DNA from: CBDCGS01 sp965216915
GTDB lineage: Bacteria; Pseudomonadota; Alphaproteobacteria; UBA828
Assembly (NCBI GenBank): GCA_965216915.1
Contig: CBDCGS010000011.1
Location: 1,178,001-1,242,000 of the forward strand
Length of the DNA stretch: 64,000 nt
Direction: 5' to 3'
In this document: in pieces, positions 25,869 to 34,563 of the stretch
Numbering within the stretch: position 1 is the stretch's first letter
How the letters are laid out: every line of letters begins with the position of its first letter
The notes under the pieces: generated by a model
Database searches by the model: none
Told to the model about the DNA's origin: nothing
The model's input: the letters and a program-made list of their open reading frames with translations, nothing else
Program-made: the position numbers and the translations under genes

Positions 25869-27764
25869 ATGAGCCACACCCCTATCCTGCGCCTCCGGCG
25901 GGCATCCGGCGCCGCGCTCGGCGTCGTCGCGTGCGCATTGCTTCTTCTTCTGATTTGCGCGCGATTGGCAGAAACACACGCTGCCGAGGACGCCGGTTTC
26001 GGCCGCTATCACGCGTTGGTGATCGGCAACAATCAATACACCCATCTGCCGGCGCTGAAGACGGCGGTCAACGATGCGAGCGTGGTGGCCGACCTGCTGC
26101 GCCGCCAATATGGCTTCGAGGTCGAGCTTCTCCTCAACGCGACCCGCGACCAGTTGGTCGATCGACTCAATCATTTTCGGCGGGTGCTGACGCCGAACGA
26201 CAACCTGCTCATCTACTATGCGGGTCACGGCTTCCTGGACGAAGTCACCGACACCGGGTTTTGGCTCCCCGTCGACGCCGAGACCGACAGCGACACCCGC
26301 TGGATCGCCAACAGCACCATCACCCGGCATGTCGGTGCGATCGCGGCAAAGCATGTGCTGATCGTGGCCGATTCCTGCTATTCGGGCACGCTCACACGCG
26401 CGGCACCGGTGGCGTTGCGCACGGGCGACGAGCGGGATGCCTGGCTCGAGCGCGTGGCCGGCAAGCGTTCCCGAACGGCGCTGACGTCCGGCGGTCTCGA
26501 GCCGGTGTCCGATTCGGGCGGCGACGGCCACTCGATCTTCGCGCGGCAGTTCATCGAGGGGCTGCGAGGCAACACCGAGGTCCTCGATACGCAAAGCCTC
26601 TACGACCGGATCAAAAACAAGGTCGTGCTGAACGCTGACCAAACCCCGCGTTATGACGACATCCGCAAGGCGGGGCACGAGAACGGCGACTTTCTCTTCG
26701 TGCCGGTCGCCATGAACCGATCGCTCGCCCCGGCCCGCGCATCAGCCGAGACCACGACGGGGGACCCGACTCTCGAGGGTCTCTTCTGGGATTCGATCAA
26801 GGATTCGCGCGATCCGGCCAAGTTCAGGGCGTATCTGGAAACCTATCCTGACGGGACATTCGTCGCACTGGCGCGCCTCGCGCTCGCCGACCTCGAGGCC
26901 GGCGAAATGCGCCCGGCGGCGGCAAGCCAATCGGCAACGGACCAGCTATTGCGCGGCGCCGAAAACGCGGCGCCGGGCGATATGTTCCGCGATTGCGAGA
27001 TATGTCCGGTGATGGTGGTGATCCCGCCGGGCGCGTTCGAGATGGGTGCGCCGCCGGGCGAGAAGGGCCGAAAGGATGCGGAGGGTCCGCTCCATCCGGT
27101 GACGATCGAGGCGCCCTTCGCGATCGGCAAATACGAGATCAGCTTCGATGAGTGGGAGGCGTGCGTTGCGGCGGGAGCTTGCCGCTTCAGGCCGAGCGAC
27201 GAGAGCTGGGGTCGTGGCTCCAGGCCGGTGATCAATGTGCAATGGCGCGAGGTTCAGGATTTTCTGGCTTGGTTGAGCGAGACATCCGGCGAGAGCTACC
27301 GCCTGCCCACCGAGGCCGAGTGGGAATACGCGGCCCGCGCCGGCTCCACGGCGGCGCGCTATTGGGGGGCCGCGGAATCCGACGCCTGCACGCAGGGCAA
27401 TGTCTTCGATCGGACGGGCGCCGAAGCCAATCCCAACTTCACCTGGTGGGACCACGGCTGTGATGACGGCTATCCGGGCACGGCCCCTGTCGGCAGCTTT
27501 GCGCCCAATCCCTTCGGCCTCCACGACATGCTCGGCAATGTCTGGGAGATCGTCGCCGACTGCTGGCACGAGAGCCACGAGAACGCCCCGGGTGACGGCA
27601 CAGCGCGGCTCGTCGACGGCTGCGACGTCCACGTCATCCGCGGTGGATCGTGGGCCAGCAGACCGGACTGGGTGCGCTCGGCAAGCCGCATCGACGCGCC
27701 CGATGACGAAAGCCGCAACTTCGGCCGCGGCTTCAGGGTGGCACGCTCGTTGAAATCGCGCTGA
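25869..27764 (+). CDS. Secreted or membrane-anchored caspase-family (C14) protein fused to an FGE-sulfatase-fold domain
   Basis: 631 residues. An N-terminal hydrophobic helix (about 14-31) acts as signal peptide or anchor. A p20-like caspase domain follows (about 46-290), with catalytic His120 in IYYAGHGF and Cys170 in VADSCYSG, so the dyad is intact. A short linker with FWDSIKDSRDPAKFRAYLE is common in such fusions. The C-terminal part (about 378-628) has the formylglycine-generating-enzyme fold: PVMVVIPPGAFEMG, YEISFDEWEACV, RLPTEAEWEYAARAG, LHDMLGNVWE, VIRGGSWASRPDW and FGRGFRVAR. The Cys pair used by catalytic FGE (C-x4-C after GGSY) is missing, so this domain is probably a binding module. 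It is a single gene; substrate unknown. Confidence 0.88.
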   Translation: MSHTPILRLRRASGAALGVVACALLLLLICARLAETHAAEDAGFGRYHALVIGNNQYTHLPALKTAVNDASVVADLLRRQYGFEVELLLNATRDQLVDRLNHFRRVLTPNDNLLIYYAGHGFLDEVTDTGFWLPVDAETDSDTRWIANSTITRHVGAIAAKHVLIVADSCYSGTLTRAAPVALRTGDERDAWLERVAGKRSRTALTSGGLEPVSDSGGDGHSIFARQFIEGLRGNTEVLDTQSLYDRIKNKVVLNADQTPRYDDIRKAGHENGDFLFVPVAMNRSLAPARASAETTTGDPTLEGLFWDSIKDSRDPAKFRAYLETYPDGTFVALARLALADLEAGEMRPAAASQSATDQLLRGAENAAPGDMFRDCEICPVMVVIPPGAFEMGAPPGEKGRKDAEGPLHPVTIEAPFAIGKYEISFDEWEACVAAGACRFRPSDESWGRGSRPVINVQWREVQDFLAWLSETSGESYRLPTEAEWEYAARAGSTAARYWGAAESDACTQGNVFDRTGAEANPNFTWWDHGCDDGYPGTAPVGSFAPNPFGLHDMLGNVWEIVADCWHESHENAPGDGTARLVDGCDVHVIRGGSWASRPDWVRSASRIDAPDDESRNFGRGFRVARSLKSR

Positions 27765-27813
27765 GGCAGCGACGACCCTTTGCCGCCCCGCAAAGCTGCT
27801 CTGACAGGCGCCG

Positions 27814-29733
27814 TCAGACGAAGTCCGAGATTTCCGGCTCCGCAGTCATGCGCCAATAGTCGACCAACCGCCAGGGCATGATCGAGACGATGCGCCCCGC
27901 CTTGTTGCGGTACCAGGTCTCCATGCCCGGATGGGTCCAGATCAGGGTGTTGTGGGCTTCGTCGAGCCGCCTGTTGTAGTCCTCATAAACCTCTGCGCGG
28001 CATTCCAAGGAGGGGATGCCCTCCTCGAGCATGCGCATGATCGCCGCGGTGACATAGCGCACCTGGCATTCGGCGACGAAAATGATGCTCCCGCCATGCC
28101 CGGAGTTGGTGTTGGGACCATAGAGCAGGAACAGATTCGGAAAGTGAGGCACCGTCATGCCGAGATAGGCGCGTGAATCATCGTCGCCCCACAGCGTATC
28201 GAGGGTGCGCCCGCCTTTGCCGCGCAAGTCGATCGGCGCGAGCAGCCGCGTCGATTGAAAACCGGTCGCGAGCACCACGACGTCGGCCTCGTAATCCGCG
28301 CCGTCCTCTGTGACCACCGCGTTCTCGGTGATCCGCGCGATCGGATCGGTGATGAGGTCGACATTGTCGCGCCTGAGCGTCCGGAACCAGTGATTGTCGA
28401 CAAGGATGCGCTTGCCGTAGGGCGGGTAGGTGGGAAGTGCTTTCTCTACGAGGTCGCTTCGGTCACCCAGCTCGCGACGGATGAACTCGGTGAGAAACAC
28501 GCGATGCCGGTCGTTGCGGGCGTTCATCGCGCGCTCGGGATGCGGCCAGTCGGGGTCCCGTTTCAGCGTGGGAAGCAAGCGGTCGCTGAAGCGCCATACC
28601 AGCGTGAAGCGATACCAGCGCGCGTAATGGGGAACGTGCGTCAGGAGCCACCGCTTCTTGTCGCTGACCGTGCGGTGGTAGTAGGGCGATGGAATGGCCC
28701 ACTGCGCCTCGCGCTGGAAGATCATGAGCCGCTCGGCCTTTTCGGCGGTTGAGCGGACCAGCTGCATGGCGCTCGCACCGGTGCCGATCACGGCGACCCG
28801 CTTGCCTTCGAGGGAGAGATCCTGTGGCCAGCGCGCGGTGTGAAACAGCGGCCCGGCAAACGCGTCGAGGCCCTCGATCGCAGGATATTTCGGGCGGTTG
28901 AGCTGGCCGACCGCCGCGATCACCACGTTGGCGGTTTCCTCATCGACGGTGCCATCCTTGGTGCGCGTCGTGACCCGCCAAACGGACGTCCGCTCGTCGA
29001 ACGCTGCGGCGAGCACCTCCGTCTCAAACCGGATATCGCCGAGCACGTCGTAGGCGCGCGCGCAGTCCTCGATATAGGCTTCGATCTCCGCTCCCGGCGA
29101 GTAGTAGCTCGACCAGCTTGGGTTCGGGCGGAACGAATAGGAGTAAAAATGGTTGGGCACGTCGCAACGGACCTCGGGATAGAGGTTCTCGAGCCACGTG
29201 CCGCCGACGCGTTCATTCTTTTCCACGACGCTGAACGGGATCCCGAGCGCCTTGAGCTTGAAGGCGACGCAGAGGCCGGAGGTGCCCGCGCCGATCACGA
29301 GCACCTTGAAGCCCGAGAGCGCATCCGCAGCGGGCTTGTGACGCCATGCGGGAAATCTTTCGCGCAGGCCCATTTCCTCGAGCATCATGCCGAGATAGTC
29401 CGCCGGGACGGGCTCTCCGACGCAGGTGCTCATCATCTCGAGATAGAGGGCGTCCGTCGGCGCGGGTGCCTCCTCAGCCCGGCCCGCATGGTGCGCGATC
29501 AGGGCGTCGCGGGCCGCGGCACGAACGGTTTGTTGCAAGTCGTCGGGGAGACCGCCCGATTCGTCTGCGAAGAAGGCGCTGTCGCGGACAGGCAGAAAGG
29601 GTGCTTCGACCCACTTGCGATCACCCGTCAGATGCACCAGCACCATGAGGAGAACCGGTATATCTGCCTCCTCGAGCGCGTTTTCGAGATCGGCCGCGAA
29701 GGCCTCTTCCGTCTCTCCTGCTCGCAAGGACAA
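27814..29733 (-). CDS. FAD-dependent Baeyer-Villiger-type monooxygenase
   Basis: 639 residues. A family N-terminal extension (1-140) is followed by the FAD Rossmann motif VLVIGAGTSGLC (about 145-155), the Baeyer-Villiger fingerprint FAGPLFHTARWP (FxGxxxHxxxW), the NADPH-binding VAVIGTGASAMQLV, and ATGFQSTRLL near the end. The enzyme would insert oxygen next to a ketone carbonyl, giving an ester or lactone. The start TTG at 29733 is inferred from the AGGAGAGGGA just upstream and from the absence of family similarity before it. It belongs to a minus-strand run with the dehalogenase and esterase. Confidence 0.88.
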   Translation of the reverse strand: MSLRAGETEEAFAADLENALEEADIPVLLMVLVHLTGDRKWVEAPFLPVRDSAFFADESGGLPDDLQQTVRAAARDALIAHHAGRAEEAPAPTDALYLEMMSTCVGEPVPADYLGMMLEEMGLRERFPAWRHKPAADALSGFKVLVIGAGTSGLCVAFKLKALGIPFSVVEKNERVGGTWLENLYPEVRCDVPNHFYSYSFRPNPSWSSYYSPGAEIEAYIEDCARAYDVLGDIRFETEVLAAAFDERTSVWRVTTRTKDGTVDEETANVVIAAVGQLNRPKYPAIEGLDAFAGPLFHTARWPQDLSLEGKRVAVIGTGASAMQLVRSTAEKAERLMIFQREAQWAIPSPYYHRTVSDKKRWLLTHVPHYARWYRFTLVWRFSDRLLPTLKRDPDWPHPERAMNARNDRHRVFLTEFIRRELGDRSDLVEKALPTYPPYGKRILVDNHWFRTLRRDNVDLITDPIARITENAVVTEDGADYEADVVVLATGFQSTRLLAPIDLRGKGGRTLDTLWGDDDSRAYLGMTVPHFPNLFLLYGPNTNSGHGGSIIFVAECQVRYVTAAIMRMLEEGIPSLECRAEVYEDYNRRLDEAHNTLIWTHPGMETWYRNKAGRIVSIMPWRLVDYWRMTAEPEISDFV

Positions 29734-29877
29734 TCCCTCTCCTCGATTGCGCGCGGCGGTCCGGGCACCTCGGAGCGCGCGGTGGGCGTGGTTTAACGCG
29801 TTCCCACCGGCACCAGTCAAGTGAAACCCCACGGGCGGCTTCGCCCGTATTCGGGGCCTTGATCCGGCGGTCGGATC

Positions 29878-30810
29878 TCAGCCAAGCCCAAATCGTGCGA
29901 GCGCGGCTTTGGCGATCGGGCCACCCCATTCCTGAACGAAATGGCCTCCGTCCCCGATTTCCATCGGCTCGGGGCAGCCACGGATCATCGTCCTCAACTG
30001 CCCCATCACGAGAGGACCCAAGACGGGATCGCGCATGCCGATCGCCATGAACGCCTCGCCCGTCCACTCTTCCGACCAAAAGCGCCGTGCCGCGCGCGAG
30101 ATCTCCACACCCTCGACCGCGGATGGCGCGAGATCCGGCGCGCCGGGCTCCCGCAGCATGACCAGCTCCGGAAAGCGCCTGATGCCTGCCTTGTAGGTTT
30201 GGTCCGGAAACGGTGCCGCGTAGGCGGCAAGCTCGGCGTCGGAGAGCGTCGGCACGCTTCGCGCCATGAGCCGCGCGACATCCAAATCGGGGTTCGCACG
30301 GACATAGGCGCGCCAGCTCGCGAACCCTTCAGGCGCCACCTCGCCCGTCGGAAGCGCGGTGTTCATGACGATCAGGCGGGTGAAGGTCTCGGGCATCGCC
30401 AGTGGCAGCGTTAGCCCCAAGAGCCCGCCCCAGTCCTGCACGACGAGGCAAACGTCTTTGAGACCGAGGCGCGAGATGGCGGCCAGAAGCGCGTTGCGGT
30501 GGAAATGATAGGTGTAGGTCGCGTCTTCGATCGGCTTGTCCGAGCGCCCGAAACCGAACATGTCGAGCGCGACCACCCGATGGCCGGCCTCCAAAAACAC
30601 CGGGATCATCCTGCGGAAAAGATAAGCCCAGGTCGGCTCGCCATGGATGCAGAGAAACACAGGCGCCTCGGCGGCCCCCTCATCGACATAGTGCATGCGC
30701 AACCCCTCGAAACCCGGGAGATCGTCCATGTAGCGTGGCCCGTAGGGCCAGTCGGGAAGATCCCGAAACCGCTCATCAGGTGTGCGCAGTGCGATCGGCT
30801 CGCCTGTCAT
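29878..30810 (-). CDS. dhmA: Haloalkane dehalogenase (DhlA/subfamily I type)
   Basis: 310 residues, the same length as Xanthobacter DhlA, with close similarity along the chain. Hydrolyses carbon-halogen bonds. All key residues can be placed: the halide-stabilising Trp in VVQDWGG and in FASWRAYV, nucleophile Asp in QDWGG, HGEPTW oxyanion/Glu motif, acid Asp in AIGMRDPVLGP and base His in GGHFVQEWG. ATG 30810 is chosen to match the DhlA N-terminus. It follows the esterase gene by 16 nt, so they are probably cotranscribed. Natural substrate unknown. Confidence 0.88.
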   Translation of the reverse strand: MTGEPIALRTPDERFRDLPDWPYGPRYMDDLPGFEGLRMHYVDEGAAEAPVFLCIHGEPTWAYLFRRMIPVFLEAGHRVVALDMFGFGRSDKPIEDATYTYHFHRNALLAAISRLGLKDVCLVVQDWGGLLGLTLPLAMPETFTRLIVMNTALPTGEVAPEGFASWRAYVRANPDLDVARLMARSVPTLSDAELAAYAAPFPDQTYKAGIRRFPELVMLREPGAPDLAPSAVEGVEISRAARRFWSEEWTGEAFMAIGMRDPVLGPLVMGQLRTMIRGCPEPMEIGDGGHFVQEWGGPIAKAALARFGLG

Positions 30811-30826
30811 CTCGAACGCCCCATCC

Positions 30827-31717
30827 CTAAGCGGCGTGTGCGCGTATGAATGCGCCCGCCTCAGCGATCGCCTCCTGGCCTTCGGAGAGGATCTGCGCGA
30901 ACAGATGCCACACATGGATCATCTCGGGCCAGCGGCGCAGCGTCGCCGCCCCGCCCACGGCATTGACGCGCTCCGCGAGGATCACCGCATCGTCGAGCAG
31001 CGCCTCGCGCTCGCCGACCTGCACGAGAAGCGGTGGCAAGCCGTCGAGGGCCGCATAGATCGGCGAGACCAAGGGTGTGCGGACGTCCGTGTCGCCGACA
31101 TACCAGGCCGCCATTTCGGCAAGCTGCGCCGGTCCGACCATCGGATCGACCGGCGCGAGCGCCTCAATGCTGTCGGAGCTTAGCGAGAGGTCGGTCCAGG
31201 GTGAGATGCAAACGCCGCACGCGGGCAATGGCACGCCGGCATCGCGGAGCGCGAGCAGCGCCGCGACGGTCAGCCCACCGCCCGCCGAATCGCCGGCGAG
31301 CGCGATGCGGCCCGGCACGTGCCCTTGATCAATGAGCCAGCGATAACCTGCGACGGCATCATCGAGCGCCGCCGGAAAGGGATGTTCGGGCGCCAGGCGG
31401 TAGTCGAGCAGTAGCGTCCGCGCGGCCGCATCCTCGCCGAGGGTGTGTGAAAGGCCCTTGTGGGTCTCGATCGACCCGATGCAATAGCCGCCGCCATGCA
31501 AGTAGAGGATCGTCCGCTGCGCGGCGTCCTCGGGCACTCCTACCCAGGCCGCCGGTACGCCACCCGCATCGACCGGCACCGGTCTGATTCCCGCACCATC
31601 GTGAACATGGCGGATCAGCTTTGCCATGCGCGCCCGCTGATACGACACGGGTGGGTCCACCGGCGGCGGTTTTGCGGTTAAGAGATCGACAATGCTTTTC
31701 AGCTGCTGTGCCGTCAT
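30827..31717 (-). CDS. Alpha/beta hydrolase of the hormone-sensitive-lipase family
   Basis: About 296 residues. Shows the HSL-type oxyanion motif ILYLHGGGYCIGS, nucleophile LAGDSAGGGLT, an Asp in DDAVILAERV and the His in MIHVWHLFAQ, that is a complete esterase triad. It is the first gene of the minus-strand run with dehalogenase and monooxygenase and would suit opening of an ester or lactone made by the latter; this pairing is inferred. ATG 31717 is preferred to GTG 31729. It is divergent from the thiolase gene with about 80 bp between. Confidence 0.87.
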   Translation of the reverse strand: MTAQQLKSIVDLLTAKPPPVDPPVSYQRARMAKLIRHVHDGAGIRPVPVDAGGVPAAWVGVPEDAAQRTILYLHGGGYCIGSIETHKGLSHTLGEDAAARTLLLDYRLAPEHPFPAALDDAVAGYRWLIDQGHVPGRIALAGDSAGGGLTVAALLALRDAGVPLPACGVCISPWTDLSLSSDSIEALAPVDPMVGPAQLAEMAAWYVGDTDVRTPLVSPIYAALDGLPPLLVQVGEREALLDDAVILAERVNAVGGAATLRRWPEMIHVWHLFAQILSEGQEAIAEAGAFIRAHAA

Positions 31718-31798
31718 GGCTGACACCACCCCGTCGGTCGCGTAACGTCATCTTCTTTTGCAACGTGCCCACCGTCGGGGCGCGCAGGGAACTTTTGC

Positions 31799-32962
31799 AT
31801 GACCGTTTGTATCGTCGGCTGGGGCCACACACCATTCGGAAAACACGCGGAAGAAGATGTCGAATCGCTGATTCTGAACGCCGCAAGCGCCGCGATTGAG
31901 AATGCGGGGATCGGCCCCGACGACATCGATGAGATCGTGATCGGAAATGTCGGCTGGCTTGCCAAGCAATCGTTTCCCGCCTCGCTTCCGCTTCAGCTCG
32001 ATGATGTGCTCCGGTTTACGCCCGCCACGTGCGTCGACAATGCCTGCGCCACGGGATCGGCGGCGATCCATCAGGGCATGAAGTCGATCCGCGCCAAACA
32101 GGCGCGTTTCGTGCTGGTCGTGGGCGTCGAGAAAATGACCGACGCTAACCGCACGGAGATTGCCGACAACATGATCCGGGCCTCGTACGTGAAGGAGGAG
32201 GGCCAGATCGATGGCGGCTTCGCCGGCGTTTTCGGCATGATCGCGCAGAGCTACTTCCAGCGCTTCGGCGACAAGTCGGATGCGCTCGCCCAAATCGCCG
32301 CCAAGAATCACCGCAACGGAACGAACAATCCCTACGCCCACTATCAAACTGACCTCGGCTACGATTTCTGCCGCACCCTGTCTGACAAGAACCCACTGGT
32401 CGCGGCGCCTCTGAAGCGAACCGATTGCTCACCGGTTTCCGATGGCGCGGCGGCGGTGGTCCTGTGCGATGCCGAAACCGCTCTAAGACGGGACAAGGCG
32501 GTGATTTTCCGCTCCGCCGCGCACGTCAACGACTTCCTGCCGCTCAGCCGGCGCGACGTCATGCTGATGGAGGGCTGCTCCGAGGTCTGGGAGCGCGCGC
32601 TCGACCGGGCGGGCGTCAGCCTCGACGACCTCAACCTCGTCGAGACCCACGATTGCTTCACGATCGCCGAGCTTCTCGAATATGAAGCCATGGGCCTCGC
32701 GCCCCGCGGCGAGGGCGCCGAGGCAGCCCTGAACGGCTGGACCGAGATTGGCGGCAAGCTGCCCGTGAATCCATCGGGTGGGCTCAAATCCAAGGGCCAT
32801 CCAATCGGCGCGACCGGCGTCTCGATGCATGTGATGTGCGCGATGCAGCTCACCGGCACCGCGGGCGACATGCAGGTGCCGGGCGCGAGCCTCGCGGGCG
32901 TCTTCAACATGGGCGGCGCCGCCGTCGCCAATTACTGCTCGATCCTCGAATCCTTCCGTTAG
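31799..32962 (+). CDS. Thiolase-family acyl-CoA acetyltransferase (SCP-x type)
   Basis: 387 residues. The nucleophilic Cys83 is in VDNACATGSAA, the His of the HDCF motif in ETHDCFTIAE, and the C-terminal GGLKSKGHPIGATG carries the catalytic His; the usual Cys of CxG near the end appears replaced by NMGGAAVANY, as in SCP-x/archaeal-type thiolases. It therefore belongs to the nondecarboxylating thiolases of the lipid-transfer type, often used in side-chain or ring degradation. A GGGA ribosome-binding site precedes the ATG. It is divergent from the esterase. Confidence 0.9.
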   Translation: MTVCIVGWGHTPFGKHAEEDVESLILNAASAAIENAGIGPDDIDEIVIGNVGWLAKQSFPASLPLQLDDVLRFTPATCVDNACATGSAAIHQGMKSIRAKQARFVLVVGVEKMTDANRTEIADNMIRASYVKEEGQIDGGFAGVFGMIAQSYFQRFGDKSDALAQIAAKNHRNGTNNPYAHYQTDLGYDFCRTLSDKNPLVAAPLKRTDCSPVSDGAAAVVLCDAETALRRDKAVIFRSAAHVNDFLPLSRRDVMLMEGCSEVWERALDRAGVSLDDLNLVETHDCFTIAELLEYEAMGLAPRGEGAEAALNGWTEIGGKLPVNPSGGLKSKGHPIGATGVSMHVMCAMQLTGTAGDMQVPGASLAGVFNMGGAAVANYCSILESFR

Positions 32963-33057
32963 CCGCCCCGCACGATCGGCCGGCATGACGGCCTGAGGCG
33001 CCTTGCCGACGAGGTCGCGTCACCTATACAACCGATCCAGCTTCCGGGGAGGTGCGC

Positions 33058-34284
33058 GTGACCGACAAACCAACCTTCGCAATCATCGGCGGCGGGCAGG
33101 CCGGCGGGCAGGCCGCGATCGCGCTGCGCGAGCAAGGTTTCGATGGGCGCATCGCGCTGTTCGCCGCCGAGCGCCATCTTCCCTACGAGCGCCCGCCGCT
33201 CTCCAAGGAGATCTTGACGGGCACGAAGGACGAGACGTTCGGCCGCATGCGGCCTGCGGAATTCTACGACGAGCAAGACATCACCTTGGAGCTTGGAAAC
33301 CCGATCCAGGAAATCGACATTCACGCGAAACGGTTGGTCAGCGCGACCTCCGGCGCCACCGCTTTCGACAAGCTTCTCATTGCCACCGGATCGACGCTCG
33401 TGCGTCTCCCAGTGCCGGGCGAGGACCTCGACGGCGTGTTCTATCTGCGCTCGCTCGACGAATCGCTCGCGCTCCGCGATGCGCTCGTGCCGGGGGCCGC
33501 GGTGGTCGTCGTGGGCGGCGGCTATATCGGGCTCGAGGTCGCGGCCGCGGCCCGACGCGTCGGCGCGGAGGTGACCGTGCTGGAATTCGCCGAGACCGTG
33601 ATGGCGCGTGTGGCCGCGCCCGAGGTCACGCGGATCTTCGAGGCCTATCATCGAGAGGAAGGCGTGCGCCTGGTCACGGGCGCGCGCGTGACGCGGATCG
33701 ATGGCGCGGGCGGGCGGGCGCGGGCCGTCGCCACCGAGGACGGAACACTCTACCCCTGCGACGTGGTTGTGGTGGGCGTCGGGATCGCGCCCGACACGAC
33801 GTTGGCCGAGGCGGCCGGTCTCACGGTCTCCGACGGGATCGTGGTCGACGCGCTCTGCGAAACGTCGGTGCCCGGCATCTACGCGGCCGGCGACGTCACC
33901 AACCATCCGAACGCCGATCTCGGGCGGCGGATCAGGCTCGAATCGTGGCAGAACGCCCAGAACCAGGCGATCGCGGCGGCGCGCGCGATGCTCGGTCACG
34001 GCGAGCCTTATGGCGGCATCCCCTGGTTCTGGTCGGATCAGTACGGCATCAACTTCCAGATCTACGGCTTGCCAGAGCGGTGGGACGAGGTAGTGCTGCG
34101 CGGCGACCCGGCGGAGCGGCAGTTCTCGGCGTTTTATCTCGCCGATCGGCGCATGGTCGGCGCCAACCTGATCAACACGGCCCGCGACCGGCGCCATTGC
34201 CGGAAGGCCATGGAGGGGAAGATCGCGCTCGACCCGGCCGCGCTCGCTGACCCCGAAACCCCGCTCAAGGCGCTTCTTCGCTAG
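33058..34284 (+). CDS. FAD-dependent pyridine nucleotide-disulphide oxidoreductase, ferredoxin-reductase type
   Basis: About 408 residues. It has the N-terminal FAD motif FAIIGGGQAGGQAA, the hallmark YERPPLSKEIL of ferredoxin/rubredoxin/putidaredoxin reductases, the NAD motif VVVVGGGYIGLEVA, and GIYAAGDVTN before a reductase C-terminal domain. It would move electrons from NAD(P)H to a ferredoxin for a P450 or Rieske oxygenase, none of which is adjacent. GTG 33058 follows a GGGGAGG site. The stop codon TAG lies inside the CTAG end of a dispersed repeat element. Confidence 0.9.
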   Translation: MTDKPTFAIIGGGQAGGQAAIALREQGFDGRIALFAAERHLPYERPPLSKEILTGTKDETFGRMRPAEFYDEQDITLELGNPIQEIDIHAKRLVSATSGATAFDKLLIATGSTLVRLPVPGEDLDGVFYLRSLDESLALRDALVPGAAVVVVGGGYIGLEVAAAARRVGAEVTVLEFAETVMARVAAPEVTRIFEAYHREEGVRLVTGARVTRIDGAGGRARAVATEDGTLYPCDVVVVGVGIAPDTTLAEAAGLTVSDGIVVDALCETSVPGIYAAGDVTNHPNADLGRRIRLESWQNAQNQAIAAARAMLGHGEPYGGIPWFWSDQYGINFQIYGLPERWDEVVLRGDPAERQFSAFYLADRRMVGANLINTARDRRHCRKAMEGKIALDPAALADPETPLKALLR

Positions 34285-34397
34285 GGCAAATCCCGAGCAG
34301 GTGGCATCACCTGCGACGACGCATTTGCGTCAATGCCAAAGCAAATCCCGAGCAGGTGGGATCACCTGCGACGACGCATTTGCGTTAATTCCGATGA
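34281..34397 (-). repeat. Dispersed CTAG-ended palindromic element, copy A (half-element duplicated in tandem)
   Basis: Starts CTAGGGCAAATCCCGAGCAG and carries the hairpin GCAGGTG-N4-CACCTGC followed by GACGACGCATTTGCGT. The same half-element repeats with a 55-bp period (GCAAATCCCG at 34286 and 34341). The other half of the full element (AGAGCATT/AATGCTCT hairpin), seen in copies at 41551, 49516 and 62404, is missing. It is inverted relative to the copy at 41551. Its first CTAG supplies the TAG stop of the preceding reductase gene. Confidence 0.85.
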
Positions 34398-34563
34398 GAG
34401 AGAGCGTGTCCCGTGCGCATGAGTGAAGGTGACATGCTCGGGGCGGCTCCGACACCTTGCGGTGTGGGCGGCACGCGCGCAGCCGCCAATGATTCGCCAT
34501 ATTGTGTCCCTAGGCTCGGCGGCGTTCATCACGCGTCTGGCCCGAGAACAGGGGAGGCACTCC

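Noticed and set aside
26990..27764. Catalytic formylglycine-generating enzyme activity
   Set aside because: The domain has the fold motifs but neither of the two copper-binding cysteines, so I annotate it as an FGE-like fold only.
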